Positions 35,212-44,316 of a stretch of 64,000 nt of DNA are shown in pieces (the first letter of the stretch is position 1; every line of letters starts with the position of its first letter). The notes beneath the pieces were generated by a model. The model was given only the letters and a program-made list of their open reading frames with translations. It made no database searches and had not been told where the DNA came from. The DNA comes from Betaproteobacteria bacterium (GTDB lineage: Bacteria; Pseudomonadota; Gammaproteobacteria; Burkholderiales; Casimicrobiaceae). The stretch lies in NCBI GenBank assembly GCA_016704895.1, contig JADIZG010000012.1, positions 1 through 64,000 of the forward strand. Direction: 5' to 3'. Position numbers and translations under genes: made by a program.

Positions 35212-36471
35212 TCACTCGGGCGTCGCCCGCGCGTCGCCGGGACGCCCCCGGCCCGCGCCCGTGTCGACGACCCGGATGCGGAACGCGAGCAGGACCGAGG
35301 CGAGCGTGAACGCGACGGCGAGCCAGCCGACCCATCCGTAACCGTCGAGCGAGCCGTCCGACGCGCGGCCGACCATGGCTCCCGCCGCGACTGCCGCCAG
35401 GCCCGCCCCGAGCTGCTGGACGGCCGCGTTGAAGCTCATGAAAGCGCCGCGGACGCGGGGTTCCGCGCTGCCCGAGATCAGCGCCATCGCCGGTCCGAAG
35501 CGGCCCGGCACCAGGATGAAGAACAGCGTCGACACCGGGAGGAACCACGCGAGCGACGCGCGGGGCATGTGCGTGACCGCGAGAATCGGCGCGATCGAGG
35601 CGACCGCGACGCACGCGTAGACGCGCTTCTTCCCGAACCGGTCGGCCAGGCGGCCGATCACCTGCGCCGTGACCAGCGTCGCGATGCCGCCCACCGCGTA
35701 CATCGCCGGGAGCTCCGACTCGAGCAGGCCGACGTTGGTGACCGCGTAGGCCGCGACGAACGGGATCACCGTGAAGCCCGCGAGCATCAGCGCCAGCATG
35801 AACGCGAACGCGCGCCAGTGGTTCGCTTCCTTCACGATCGCGTGCACGCGCTCGAACGGGCGGCGCGACCGCCCGTGCGCGACGTGGCCGGCGACCGGCG
35901 GAATCAGCCAGGACGCCGCGAGGCCGACCGCGACCGAGACCGCCGCGACCGCCAGGAACGGCGCGCGCCAGCTGGCGTGCGTCGCGATCCAGAGGCCGGC
36001 GGGGACGCCGACGATCGCCGCCAGCGAGAACGCGCTCGCGATCAGCGCATTGGCGCGCGCGCGGCGCGCGTAGGGGACCGTATCGGCGACGATCGCGAGG
36101 ATCTGCGCGCCCAGCACGCCGCCGAACGCGCCCGCGAGTACGCGCGCCGCGAGCAGCGCCTCGTAGCCGGGCGCGAGCCCGCACAGCGCGGTCGCGAGCA
36201 CGAAGCCTCCGTAGAGCGCGAGCAGCGCGTGGCGGCGGTCGTAGCGGTCGATCACGAACACCGACAGGAGACCGCTCGCGGCGGCCGCGAACGTGTAGGC
36301 CGACACCAGCACGCCGAACGCCTGCGGCCCGATGTCCCAGAGCCGCATGAGCTGCGGCGCGAGCGGCATCATGATCATGAAGTCGACGACGTGCGTGAAC
36401 TGGATCGCCGCGAGGGTGGCGAGCAGCGCGAGCTCGCGCCGGCGCGGGAGCGCGGCGGTGTCGGCGCTCAT
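35212..36471 (-). CDS. MFS transporter, drug/sugar efflux-like
   Basis: Inner-membrane transporter of 419 residues with about 12 helices. The first helix pair and the motif-A loop VIDRYDRRHALLALYGG, and the motif-C-like GVPAGLWIA, point to a drug:H+ antiporter-1 type MFS protein. The central loop near residue 205 is rich in Arg and His. The C-terminus is a short Arg/Gly tail. It is 13 bases downstream of the phosphatase gene on the same strand. Substrate is not predictable from sequence alone. Confidence 0.85.
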   Translation of the reverse strand: MSADTAALPRRRELALLATLAAIQFTHVVDFMIMMPLAPQLMRLWDIGPQAFGVLVSAYTFAAAASGLLSVFVIDRYDRRHALLALYGGFVLATALCGLAPGYEALLAARVLAGAFGGVLGAQILAIVADTVPYARRARANALIASAFSLAAIVGVPAGLWIATHASWRAPFLAVAAVSVAVGLAASWLIPPVAGHVAHGRSRRPFERVHAIVKEANHWRAFAFMLALMLAGFTVIPFVAAYAVTNVGLLESELPAMYAVGGIATLVTAQVIGRLADRFGKKRVYACVAVASIAPILAVTHMPRASLAWFLPVSTLFFILVPGRFGPAMALISGSAEPRVRGAFMSFNAAVQQLGAGLAAVAAGAMVGRASDGSLDGYGWVGWLAVAFTLASVLLAFRIRVVDTGAGRGRPGDARATPE

Positions 36472-36484
36472 GCCCGTCCGGGCG

Positions 36485-37063
36485 TCACGGCGTCGTCGCG
36501 ATGCGACCGACGACGCGTCCGGTGCGGTCGACGACCACGCCCTCGCCCATCGCGATCGACTCGCCGACTGCCGCCGAGATGTTCACCTGGTGCGTCACCA
36601 TGACGAGCGTGCCCGGGCCCTGCCAGCGCTTCGCGCGCTCGAGCACCTCGCGCGTGCGCTCGGGCTCCGTCGTGCGGTCGCCGAAGAACGAGTCGAGCGG
36701 CGCCCAGCTCTCGACGCGGCCGAACGCGAGCCGCGCGGTGTCGAGGCAGCGGCACCAGCGGGACGACAACACCGCTCCGATCTCGATGCCGCGCGAGGCG
36801 AGGCGCGCGCCGACGGCCCGTGCCTGCGCCCGCCCGCCGGCCGAAAGGTTGCGCTGCGTCGAGCAGTCGCCGAGCCGAAATCCGGGAGGATCGCCGATGC
36901 CAGGGTCGGTCGCCGCATGGCGCAGGACGAGCGTGTGCCCCCCCGCCGCGAGCGCTGACCATGCGGCGGACTCGTCCGCCCGGGCGCCCGGGGGCGCGGC
37001 AAGGAAAAGGACGAGCGCGGCGAGGAAGGCGGAGGCGAGGCGCACGTCGACAGGATCGCACAA
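36485..37063 (-). CDS. Exported histidine phosphatase family protein
   Basis: Protein of 192 residues with a signal peptide (cleavage near GARADE, about residue 30) and a histidine-phosphatase fold. The phospho-accepting histidine is in LVLRHAATDP (RHG variant RHA), the second Arg is in SSRWCRCLDTA, and the C-terminal His in MVTHQVNI completes the site. It is a periplasmic phosphatase of unknown substrate. The start used gives the N-terminal segment MCDPVDVRLASAF; a later start is possible. It is probably co-transcribed with the MFS gene. Confidence 0.82.
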   Translation of the reverse strand: MCDPVDVRLASAFLAALVLFLAAPPGARADESAAWSALAAGGHTLVLRHAATDPGIGDPPGFRLGDCSTQRNLSAGGRAQARAVGARLASRGIEIGAVLSSRWCRCLDTARLAFGRVESWAPLDSFFGDRTTEPERTREVLERAKRWQGPGTLVMVTHQVNISAAVGESIAMGEGVVVDRTGRVVGRIATTP

Positions 37064-37125
37064 CCGGTCGCCTGCCGGGGACAGGGTGCCTCGACAAACG
37101 GCTACGCTTCGCTATGATGCCGCGC

Positions 37126-38097
37126 ATGCTGGTCAACTGCGTCGCCTACCAGAACGGCCGCAAGCTCGCCGACATCCCGGTCGAGGACATCAGCGAGTAC
37201 GTGGGCCGTCCCGACTGCTTCGTGTGGGTCGCGCTGTCGGAACCGACCGACGACGAGCTCGACCTGATGGCCGAGGAGTTCGGCCTGCACGAGCTCGCGG
37301 TCGAGGACGCCAAGCGTCCGCACCAGCGGCCCAAGCTCGAGGAGTACGGCGACGAGCTCTTCGCGGTGTTCCGCACCGTCGAGCGCGAGTCGCCCGACGG
37401 CGACCTGCTGGAGGGCCAGGTCGCCGTGTTCGTCGGGCGCAACTACGTGCTGTCCGCGCGCCACCGCAGCGAGAGGGGTTTCACCGACGTGCGACAGCGC
37501 ACCGAGCGCGAGCCCGAGCTCCTGCGGCACGGGTCGGGCTACGTGTTCTACGCGCTGATGGATGCGGTCGTCGACCGGTACTTCCCGGTGCTGGACTCGC
37601 TCGAGGAAGAGCTCGAGCGACTCGAGGAATCGATCTTCCGCTCGACGCCCACGCGCGCGAGCATCGAGGCCTTCTACGACCTCAAGCACGAGGTGATGGT
37701 GCTGAAGCACGCGGTCGCGCCGCTGATGGAGGTCGCGGGCAAGCTCTACGGCGGGCGCGTTCCCGCGCTCTGCGCGGGGCTGGGCGAGTACTTCCGCGAC
37801 GTCTACGACCACCTCCAGCGCGTCAACACCGCGATCGAGCAGATGCGCGAAATGCTGCAGACCGCGATCTCGGTGTCGTTCACGCTCATCAACCTGGCCG
37901 AGAGCGAGACGACCAAGCGCCTGGCGGCCTGGGGCGCGCTGATCACGATCCCGACGCTGATCGCGGGCATCTACGGCATGAACTTCCATCACATGCCGGA
38001 GCTGAACTGGGTGTTCGGCTATCCGCTCGCCATCGGACTGATGGTCGCGGTCGACGGCTACCTGATCTACCGGTTCAGGAAGGCGGGCTGGCTGTAG
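37126..38097 (+). CDS. corA: Magnesium/cobalt transport protein CorA
   Basis: Homopentameric divalent cation channel subunit of 323 residues. A large N-terminal cytoplasmic domain is followed by two C-terminal helices, with the selectivity motif GMN at residues 284-286 (IYGMNF) between them, and a short basic tail RFRKAGWL. Several ATGs cluster at 37114, 37117 and 37126; the last gives MLVNCVAYQNGRK, the usual CorA start. It is divergent from the histidine phosphatase gene. Confidence 0.93.
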   Translation: MLVNCVAYQNGRKLADIPVEDISEYVGRPDCFVWVALSEPTDDELDLMAEEFGLHELAVEDAKRPHQRPKLEEYGDELFAVFRTVERESPDGDLLEGQVAVFVGRNYVLSARHRSERGFTDVRQRTEREPELLRHGSGYVFYALMDAVVDRYFPVLDSLEEELERLEESIFRSTPTRASIEAFYDLKHEVMVLKHAVAPLMEVAGKLYGGRVPALCAGLGEYFRDVYDHLQRVNTAIEQMREMLQTAISVSFTLINLAESETTKRLAAWGALITIPTLIAGIYGMNFHHMPELNWVFGYPLAIGLMVAVDGYLIYRFRKAGWL

Positions 38098-38190
38098 CGA
38101 CGTGAGCCCTCGAAGCGAGCCGGGCTCGCTTCCCCCGGGCGCGCGGCCCTTCGGTCGCCGGGTCGCGGGAACACGGGCGCGCGAGTGCGG

Positions 38191-39183
38191 TCAGGTCGGG
38201 CCGTCGTCGCCCTTGGCGACCATCGGGATCACCCGCCGCGCCATCGACGGCGGCTTCCGCGGCCAGTCCGGCTGCAGCGTGAGATGGCGGATGCCGAAGC
38301 GCTCGCGCATCCGCCGCTGGCATGCGCCGAGCACGACCGGCCACGCCTCGCCGGACTCGACGCCCATGTGCGCGGACAGCGCGACCTCGTCCGCGCCCAT
38401 CGCCCACACGTGGAGATCGTGCACGTCGCGCACGCCGGGGATCGACGCGAGCGCCCGGCCGATCTCCGCGTAGTCGAGATGCTCGGGCACGCGCTCCATC
38501 AGCACGTCGGAGGTCTGGCGCAGCAACCGCCACGTCGAGCGCAGGATCAGCAGCGCGACGACGACCGACAGGATCGGGTCGATCGGCGTCCAGCCGGTGG
38601 CGAGGATCACCGCGCCCGCGACGATCGCCGCGACCGAGCCCAGCAGGTCGCCCATCACGTGCAGCAGCGCAGCACGCGCATTGACCGAGCCGGTCGCGCC
38701 GGACAGCCGCCACGCGACGAACAGGTTCACCGCGAGTCCCACGGTCGCGACGCCGAGCACCGTGCCCCCCGCGACCGGCTCCGGCGCGACGAGCCGCCTC
38801 GCGGCCTCGACGACGATCGCGACGACGATGGCGAGCATGGCGATCGCGTTGACGAACGCGGCGAGCACTTCCGCCCGGCCGTGGCCATAGGACGCGCGCG
38901 CCGTCGGCGGCCGGCTGGCGTACGCGTGCGCGAACAGCGCGAGTCCGAGCGACGCCGAATCGGTGACCATGTGGCCGGCATCGGACAGCAGCGCGAGCGA
39001 GCCGGACCACCAGCCGGCGACCGCCTCGACCGCCGCAAATCCTCCCGTCAGGACCAGCGCCATCAGCAGCGCGCCGCGCGCGGCGCCGTGCGTGGCCCCC
39101 GGGACGTGATGGTGGTCGGGTGCGTGGTCGGGCGCGAGTCCGCGCCTGCGCGGCAGCGCCGCGTGATCGTGGGTATGAGCCAT
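38191..39183 (-). CDS. CDF family cation efflux protein, CzcD/ZitB-like
   Basis: Inner-membrane metal/H+ antiporter of 330 residues. The N-terminus is His-rich (AHTHDH, DHAPDHHHVPG), which suggests zinc or a similar metal. Six helices follow, with the metal-site Asp pairs in LLSDAGHMVTD (helix 2) and HVMGDLLGS (helix 5). The C-terminal cytoplasmic domain has the typical VRDVHDLHVWAMG. The ATG at 39183 gives the His-rich start. No metal-responsive regulator is adjacent. Confidence 0.92.
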   Translation of the reverse strand: MAHTHDHAALPRRRGLAPDHAPDHHHVPGATHGAARGALLMALVLTGGFAAVEAVAGWWSGSLALLSDAGHMVTDSASLGLALFAHAYASRPPTARASYGHGRAEVLAAFVNAIAMLAIVVAIVVEAARRLVAPEPVAGGTVLGVATVGLAVNLFVAWRLSGATGSVNARAALLHVMGDLLGSVAAIVAGAVILATGWTPIDPILSVVVALLILRSTWRLLRQTSDVLMERVPEHLDYAEIGRALASIPGVRDVHDLHVWAMGADEVALSAHMGVESGEAWPVVLGACQRRMRERFGIRHLTLQPDWPRKPPSMARRVIPMVAKGDDGPT

Positions 39184-39348
39184 CAAGGCTTGTAAGCCTG
39201 CGACTGCCCGCGATCGTCGGGCGCCCGCGCGACCTCACCCCTGCGGCGAAGAGGTGCGCGAAGGCGCGCGACCCGCGACTTCTGGCCCGGCTCCAGCGCG
39301 ATCGGCGAATCGCGAGACGCGAAGCGCCGCCGGCGCACAGACGCCCCG

Positions 39349-39981
39349 CTATTCCCTCAGCCGGACCGGCCCGGCCTGCTCGGGCCGGCGCGCGGTGCGG
39401 TCCGCGTAGAACGCGGCCATGCGCTCGAGGTCGGCCGCCGCGACGCTCGTCGCCTCGATCCATGCCCCGATGCCGACTTCGCGCCGCGCGTAGTCGATGA
39501 ACCCGAGTCCGATCGGGACGCGCGCCTCGCGGGCCAGGTGCCAGAAGCCGCTCTTCCAGTGGGCGACGCGCGAGCGCGTGCCCTCGGGCGTGATCACGAG
39601 CCGGAAGTCGTCGTGGGCATCGAGCGCCGCGCGCATCTGCCCGACGAACCCGGTGCTCTCGCGCCGGTTCACCGGAATGCCGCCCCAGCGCCGGAACGTG
39701 CCCGCGAGCGGCGTCGCGAACAGCGAATCCTTGCCGACCCAGCGGAAGTTGATGCCGACGATCCACTTCGCGCACAGGCCAATCGGGAAATCCCAGTTCG
39801 ACGTGTGCGGGTAGAACACGATCACGCACTTCGGCGGCACCGGCTGCGCGAGCACGACTCGCCATCCGGCGAGACCGAGCAGCCGCCAGGCGAAACGCGC
39901 GCGAAGGCCGGCGGCGAGCGGCGCATCCAGCGCCGGCACAGTGCGGATCGTCGGGGGATCGGTGACGGAAGGAAGCGACAC
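39349..39981 (-). CDS. PlsC-type acyltransferase family protein
   Basis: Acyltransferase of 210 residues related to 1-acylglycerol-3-phosphate acyltransferases. Motif I is PHTSNWDF (the H-x4-D catalytic pair), motif II is near GKDSLFATPLAG, and motif III is TPEGTRSR. There is no clear signal or strong transmembrane helix except a weak one near residues 30-50. This short type often acts on lipids other than phosphatidic acid; substrate unknown. It is divergent from rnfB, 91 bases away. Confidence 0.82.
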   Translation of the reverse strand: MSLPSVTDPPTIRTVPALDAPLAAGLRARFAWRLLGLAGWRVVLAQPVPPKCVIVFYPHTSNWDFPIGLCAKWIVGINFRWVGKDSLFATPLAGTFRRWGGIPVNRRESTGFVGQMRAALDAHDDFRLVITPEGTRSRVAHWKSGFWHLAREARVPIGLGFIDYARREVGIGAWIEATSVAAADLERMAAFYADRTARRPEQAGPVRLRE

Positions 39982-40072
39982 GGAAGGCGCGGCGTCGCGG
40001 TGCGTGCCAGTTCAGCAGACCGGCGCGAGCGTCCCCGCCCCCGGTCCGGGGCCGGCGCCCTAGAATGCGCGC

Positions 40073-40697
40073 GTGCTCCCGAGTCCCGTCACCGCCGACG
40101 CCGTCGACGCGCTGCTGCCGCAGACGCAGTGCACGCGCTGCGGCTACCCGGATTGCGCCGCCTACGCGAACGCGATCGCGCGCGAGGTCGCGCCGATCAA
40201 CCGCTGCCCGCCCGGCGGCGACGAGACGATCGCCGCGCTCGCGACGCTCACGGGCCGCGCGCGCGCGAGTGTCGACCCCGGCTGCGGCGCACAGGTGCCG
40301 CTCGCCGTCGCGGTCGTCGACGAAGCACGCTGCATCGGCTGCACGATCTGCATCCAGGCATGCCCGGTCGACGCGATCGTCGGCGGGCCGCGCCGCATGC
40401 ACGCGGTGATCGACGCGCTTTGCAGCGGCTGCGAGCTCTGCATCGCCCCCTGCCCGGTCGACTGCATCGCGATGCGACCCGTCGACGGCACCTGGGACGA
40501 GTCCGACGCGGCGGCCGCGCGCGCGCGTCACCGTGCCCGCGAGGCGCGCCTCGCCCGCGGCGAACGGATCGCCGACCGGGGTGCCTCGGGCGTGCGCGCT
40601 CCGGCCGGCGATCCGCAGCGTGAGCGGCGACAGGCCACCGTCGCCGCAGCCCTCGAGCGAGCGCGCGCGCCGTGCCAACCTGCAGGCGGCGTCGTGA
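40073..40697 (+). CDS. rnfB: RnfB-like ferredoxin subunit (probable frameshift at 3' end)
   Basis: Electron-transfer protein of about 207 residues. It has a Cys-rich 4Fe-4S segment (TQCTRCGYPDCAAYANAI ... NRCPPGG) and two ferredoxin-type clusters (CIGCTICIQACPVDAI and CSGCELCIAPCPVDCI). There is no membrane anchor, as in the short betaproteobacterial form. A GTG at 40073 is the only in-frame start before the first cluster. The frame as read runs on into the TPR protein. In another frame the end reads RRANLQAAS then TGA at 40695, overlapping the GTG of the TPR gene, so a shift within the CG run near 40660 probably hides the real stop. No rnfA, C, D, G or E is in the window. Confidence 0.85.
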
Positions 40698-41626
40698 CCC
40701 TGCGTACCGCCGCAGCGCTGCTCGTTTTCGTGCCCGCGATCGCGTGGGCGGACGTCTCGGCGACGATCGACCTGTTGTGGGACTACGGACGCCCGGAGGC
40801 GTCGGAAGCGCGTTTCCGCGCGGAACGCGCGACGCGGCCGGAGCGCTCGCGCGAGGTTCTCGAGCTCGACACCCAGATCGCCCGGGCGCAAGCGCTGCAG
40901 CGCCAGTTCGACGCCGCGCACGCAACGCTGGATGCGATCGCGCCCGCGCTCCCGACCGCTCCGCCGCGCGTGCACGTGCGCTACCTGCTCGAGCGCGGCC
41001 GCGCGTGGAACTCGTCGGGCGCGCCGGAGAAGGCCGTTCCGCTGTTCGTCGACGCCGCGCGACGCGCGACTGCGGATCCCTCGGAGGGCTCCGAGTTCTA
41101 CGCGATCGACGCGTTGCACATGCTCGGCATCGCCGCCCCGGCCGACGAGCGTCTCGACTGGAACCTGAAGGCCCTCGATGCGGCAGAGGGCGCGACCGAC
41201 CCGCGCGCTCGGGGCTGGCGCGCCTCGCTGCTCAACAACCTCGGCTGGACGATGCTCGAGCGCAACGACGCCGCCGCGGCGCTCGGCTACTGGGAACGGG
41301 CGCTTGCCGCACGCGAGGCTAGCGGCGACGCGGAACGCATTCGCGTTGCCCGATGGACGGTTGCCCGAGGCCTGCGCGCGGTCGGGCGACTCGACGACGC
41401 CGAGCGGTTGCAGCTTGCCCTTGCCGCGGAGCTCGACCGCGAACACAGGGCCGACGGCTACGTGTTCGAGGAGCTGGCCGAGATCGCGGTGGCGCGCAAC
41501 GACGCGGCGACGGCCGCGACCTGGGCCGCGAAGGCGTACGCGGAGCTCTCGCAGGACGCGGGGCTCGCGGCCAGCGATCCGGCTCGGCTTGCGCGCTTGA
41601 GGAAGCTGTCCGCTGCTCCTGGATGA
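40694..41626 (+). CDS. Exported TPR-type protein of unknown function
   Basis: Protein of 310 residues starting at GTG 40694 with a signal peptide (TLRTAAALLVFVPAIAWA), followed by helical repeats of the tetratricopeptide type: ASEARFRAERATRPERSREV, LNNLGWTMLERNDAAAALGY and AATAATWAAKAYAEL. I do not recognise a named family. As read it is fused in frame to RnfB, but a signal peptide in the middle of a fusion would make little sense. A GTGA overlap with the presumed rnfB stop supports two separate proteins. It lies 10 bases before nth. Confidence 0.7.
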   Translation: MTLRTAAALLVFVPAIAWADVSATIDLLWDYGRPEASEARFRAERATRPERSREVLELDTQIARAQALQRQFDAAHATLDAIAPALPTAPPRVHVRYLLERGRAWNSSGAPEKAVPLFVDAARRATADPSEGSEFYAIDALHMLGIAAPADERLDWNLKALDAAEGATDPRARGWRASLLNNLGWTMLERNDAAAALGYWERALAAREASGDAERIRVARWTVARGLRAVGRLDDAERLQLALAAELDREHRADGYVFEELAEIAVARNDAATAATWAAKAYAELSQDAGLAASDPARLARLRKLSAAPG

Positions 41627-41636
41627 CGGAGACGAG

Positions 41637-42403
41637 ATGAACGAAGCGAAACGACGCGCGATCTTCGAGCGGCTTCCGCCGCGAATCCGCACCCGACGAG
41701 CGAACTGGTGCACGCGACGCCGTTCGAGCTGCTGGTCGCCGTCGTGCTCTCGGCGCAGTCGACCGACAAGGGCGTCAACAAGTGCACGGCGAGGCTCTAC
41801 CCGGTGGCGAACACGCCGGCCGCCATCGCGCGCCTCGGCGTCGACGGGTTGATCCCGTACATCAACTCGATCGGGCTCTTCCGCAACAAGGCGAAGAACG
41901 TCGTCGCGCTCTCCGAGATCCTCGTGCGCGAACACGGCGGCGAGGTTCCGCGCTCGCGCGAGGCGCTCGAGCGGCTCCCCGGCGTCGGCCGCAAGACCGC
42001 GAACGTGATCCTGAACACCGCGTTCGGCGAGCCGACGATGGCGGTGGATACGCATATCTTCCGGATCGCGAACCGCATCGGCCTCGCGCCCGGCAAGGAC
42101 GTGGTCGAGGTGGAGCGAAGGCTCGAGGCCACGACGCCGGCCGAGTTCCTGCGCGACGCGCACCATTGGCTGATCCTGCACGGCCGCTACGTCTGCGTCG
42201 CCCGCTCGCCGAAATGCGGCGAGTGCGTGATCGCGGACCTGTGCGAGTACAGGGACAAGAACCTGCCGGCCGCGAAGCCCTCGGCGGTCGCGCGCAAGCC
42301 CGTCGCGAAATCGCCGACCGTGCGTCCGCCCGCGCGCGCGAAGGGCATGCAGCCGATGGCGAAGACGTCGCGTGCCGGCGCGCGCCGCGGGCGATCGCGC
42401 TGA
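41637..42403 (+). CDS. nth: Endonuclease III (one frameshift near the start)
   Basis: DNA glycosylase/AP lyase for oxidised pyrimidines. From about 41690 it is complete: TSELVHATPFELLVAVVLSA, the helix-hairpin-helix ERLPGVGRKTANVILNTAFG with the catalytic Lys in GRKTAN, the Asp in VDTHIFRIANR, and a 4Fe-4S site (Cys of YVCVARSPKC, CGEC and LC). The start MNEAKRRAIFERL lies in a different frame; a missing base near 41675 (in CTTCCGCCGCG) would connect it to ANPHPTSELV. A basic C-terminal tail of about 45 residues is not usual. It ends overlapping the DUF1841 start by one base. Confidence 0.88.
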
Positions 42404-42828
42404 TGTTCGCGCCCACCCGCGACGAAGCGCGCCGCTTCATGATCGGCGCCTGGTCGAAGTTCCGCGCCGGAGAGCCGCTGTCCGACATGGAGCGCGTCGT
42501 CTCGTCGCTCGTCGCGATGCATCCCGAGTACCACGCGCTGCTCGAGAACGGCGAGCGCAGCGTCGAGCGCGACTGGACGCCGGACGGCGGCGCGATGAAC
42601 CCGTTCCTGCACCTGTCGCTGCACCTCGCGGTCGCCGAGCAGCTCGCGATCGACCAGCCGCCGGGCATCCGCGCCGAGTTCGAGCGGATCCGGGCGGCGC
42701 GCGGCGACGAGCACGCGGCGCTGCACGCGGTGCTCGAGTGCCTGGGCGAAACGATGTGGCAGGCACAGCGCCTGGGCACCGGCCCCGACGCGACCGTCTA
42801 CCTCGGGTGCCTGAGCAGGCAGGGTTGA
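42403..42828 (+). CDS. DUF1841 family protein
   Basis: Cytoplasmic protein of 141 residues of the DUF1841 family, function unknown. It shows FAPTRDEARRFMIGAWSKFR at the N-terminus, VAMHPEYHALLEN, and the conserved NPFLHLSLHLAVAEQLAIDQ segment, then VLECLGETMWQAQR. Its start codon shares a base with the nth stop (TGATG), so it is almost surely translated with nth, which is the usual context in betaproteobacteria. Confidence 0.9.
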   Translation: MFAPTRDEARRFMIGAWSKFRAGEPLSDMERVVSSLVAMHPEYHALLENGERSVERDWTPDGGAMNPFLHLSLHLAVAEQLAIDQPPGIRAEFERIRAARGDEHAALHAVLECLGETMWQAQRLGTGPDATVYLGCLSRQG

Positions 42829-42927
42829 TGTGATCCCCCGGCGCCTTCCCGGGGCGCCCTGGGCGGCCCGGCGGGCGCGGGTGATCCCCAGCGCGCGGCG
42901 CTGGGGGACCACCCGCGGCGAATGAAA
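42829..42927. repeat. GC-palindrome cluster after DUF1841
   Basis: Two TGATCCCC motifs flank GC-rich palindromes (TTCCCGGGGCGCC and CAGCGCGCGGCGCTGGGGG). The GATCCCC pieces resemble the GGGGGATCA part of the repeats at 5.1-5.4 kb. There is no gene here. Whether it is part of the same repeat family is uncertain. Confidence 0.4.
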
Positions 42928-42951
42928 CGGGGCGCCGCGAAGGGCGCCCCG
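42928..42951 (-). terminator. Terminator-like hairpin for the cytochrome c operon
   Basis: A 9-bp stem, CGGGGCGCC with GGCGCCCCG, around a 6-base loop lies 25 bases past the stop of the cytochrome gene. On the minus strand it is followed only by TTTC, so the U-tract is weak. It also lies after DUF1841 in the other direction. Confidence 0.5.
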
Positions 42952-42975
42952 TGGCGTCGGAAAGCGGCGCGTGCG

Positions 42976-43304
42976 TCAGTACCGCGACGCGAGCGTTCCC
43001 GGCTGCTTCGCGTAATAGGCCGTGACGTTGTCGATGTCCTGCGCCGTCAGCGGCGCCGCCATCGCCCCCATCACCGGGTTCTTGCGCGCGCCGGACTTGT
43101 AGTCGCGCAGCGCCTTCGCGAGGTAGTCCTTGTGCTGGCCGCCGATCTTCGGGTAGTCCGGCGAGGCCGCGCTCTGGCCGTCCATGCCGTGGCAGGCCTG
43201 GCAGACTTCCTGCGCCTTCGACTTGCCGGCCTCGAGGTTCGCGGCGTGCGCGCTCCCGCCGCGAGGAGCGCCACGGCCGCCAATGCGTAACGGATCGTCT
43301 TCAT
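42976..43304 (-). CDS. Class I cytochrome c (one frameshift)
   Basis: Small periplasmic monohaem cytochrome of about 109 residues. The start MKTIRYALAAVALLAAG is a signal peptide; a missing G in GGCGGGAGCG near 43254 breaks the frame, and with one G added it reads AAGSAHAANLEAGKSKAQEV into the haem motif CQACHG. The axial Met lies in PVMGAMAAPL near the C-terminus. Its ATG overlaps the stop of the next cytochrome gene upstream by one base. The pair probably passes electrons to a terminal oxidase not found here. Confidence 0.82.
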
Positions 43305-43657
43305 CACTTCCCCGCCGTCGTGAGGCCGGACTGCGCGTAGTACGCGGCGAGGTTGGCCATGTCCTGATCCGAGAGGCTCGCGGCGATCGCCACCATCGAC
43401 GGATGCTTGCGGTCGCCGCTCTTGTACGCCTTGAGGGCCGCGACCAGGTAGGCCGGATGCTGGCCGGCGATCTTCGGCACGCGGTAGACCTCGGGAAACG
43501 CGGTGCGCCAGCCGTCGATGCCGTGGCATCCCTGGCACATCTGGACCTTCTCGCGTCCTTTCGCGGCGTCGCCGGCGGGCGCGCCGCCTTGCGCCGCCGC
43601 GATGCCCGCGACGAGCGCGGAAGCCAGGGCGGCGATGAGCGGTATCGATCGGATCAT
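43304..43657 (-). CDS. Class I cytochrome c
   Basis: Periplasmic monohaem cytochrome of 117 residues with a signal peptide (cleavage near IAAAQ, residue 22), haem-binding CQGCHG and a distal Met in HPSMVAIAASLSDQD. It is a paralogue of the cytochrome gene directly downstream, with the same KIAGQHPAYL/KIGGQHKDYL and YKSG(D/A)RK patterns, so the two arose by tandem duplication. The TGATG overlap shows coupling. Confidence 0.92.
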   Translation of the reverse strand: MIRSIPLIAALASALVAGIAAAQGGAPAGDAAKGREKVQMCQGCHGIDGWRTAFPEVYRVPKIAGQHPAYLVAALKAYKSGDRKHPSMVAIAASLSDQDMANLAAYYAQSGLTTAGK

Positions 43658-43796
43658 GGACTCGTCGTGGGATCGTGGGCCGCGGGCGGGCGCCGGCGGC
43701 GCGAAAAACGAGCGAATTCTAGCAGGAAGCGCCGAATCCTTCCATGAAGCGCGTCAGGCGGCGGGAATCGAAGCGTCGCGACCGCAGGAATCGGGG

Positions 43797-44129
43797 TCAG
43801 GCCCCGCCGCGGTCGAGCTGGTCGAGCTTCTTCTCGACGTCCTTCCACTGGTCCGCGTCCGGCGGCGCCGGCTTGCGCTCGATGATCGTCTTCCACTTCT
43901 TCGCGAGCTCGGCGTTGAGCGCCTTGAAATGCTCCTGCGAGGCGGGCACGTCGTCCTCGGCGTAGATCGCCTCGACCGGGCATTCGGCCACGCAAAGCGT
44001 GCAGTCGATGCACTCGTCCGGGTCGATGACGAGGAAGTTCGGGCCTTCGTGGAAGCAGTCCACCGGGCACACGTCGACACAGTCGGTGTACTTGCAGCGG
44101 ATGCAGGCTTCGGTGACGACGTAGGTCAT
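43797..44129 (-). CDS. fdxA: Seven-iron ferredoxin
   Basis: Soluble electron carrier of 110 residues with one 3Fe-4S and one 4Fe-4S cluster. The N-terminus TYVVTEACIRCKYTDCVDVC and the DECIDCTLCVAECPVEAI motif match FdxA of betaproteobacteria, and the C-terminal helix (KALNAELAKKWKTI) is the usual one. The last ten residues (QLDRGGA) vary. The ATG at 44129 is clear. It is divergent from trxA across 187 bases. Confidence 0.93.
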   Translation of the reverse strand: MTYVVTEACIRCKYTDCVDVCPVDCFHEGPNFLVIDPDECIDCTLCVAECPVEAIYAEDDVPASQEHFKALNAELAKKWKTIIERKPAPPDADQWKDVEKKLDQLDRGGA

Positions 44130-44316
44130 GGCGGGGGCCGACGCGGCGGTGCGGGGGCTGAAGCCTTGAATTCTAGCAGACCCCCCCGACGTTACCGTTG
44201 CGTGCTCCGAGGGCAAAGCTTGCGCGCCGGGCGGGTTACCGTTACCGTTGGCGCCTTCCGCATTTCCGGGGATCCGGCGCGACGCCCGCGGTCCCCGCCT
44301 CCCCGAGGAACCCCCG
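44130..44316. promoter_or_regulatory. Divergent region fdxA/trxA with GTTACCGTT repeats
   Basis: GTTACCGTT occurs at 44191 and as an overlapping double (GGTTACCGTTACCGTTGG) at 44234-44251. Such spaced direct repeats could be a regulator site for either gene, but no regulator can be named. No clear promoter pair was picked out. Confidence 0.3.

Noticed and set aside
40065..40409. ATG at 40065 as the rnfB start
   Set aside because: It is out of frame with the Cys motifs; GTG at 40073 is in frame.
40073..41626. Genuine RnfB-TPR fusion protein
   Set aside because: Internal signal peptide and the hidden TGA/GTG overlap point to two genes and an indel; kept only as a finding.
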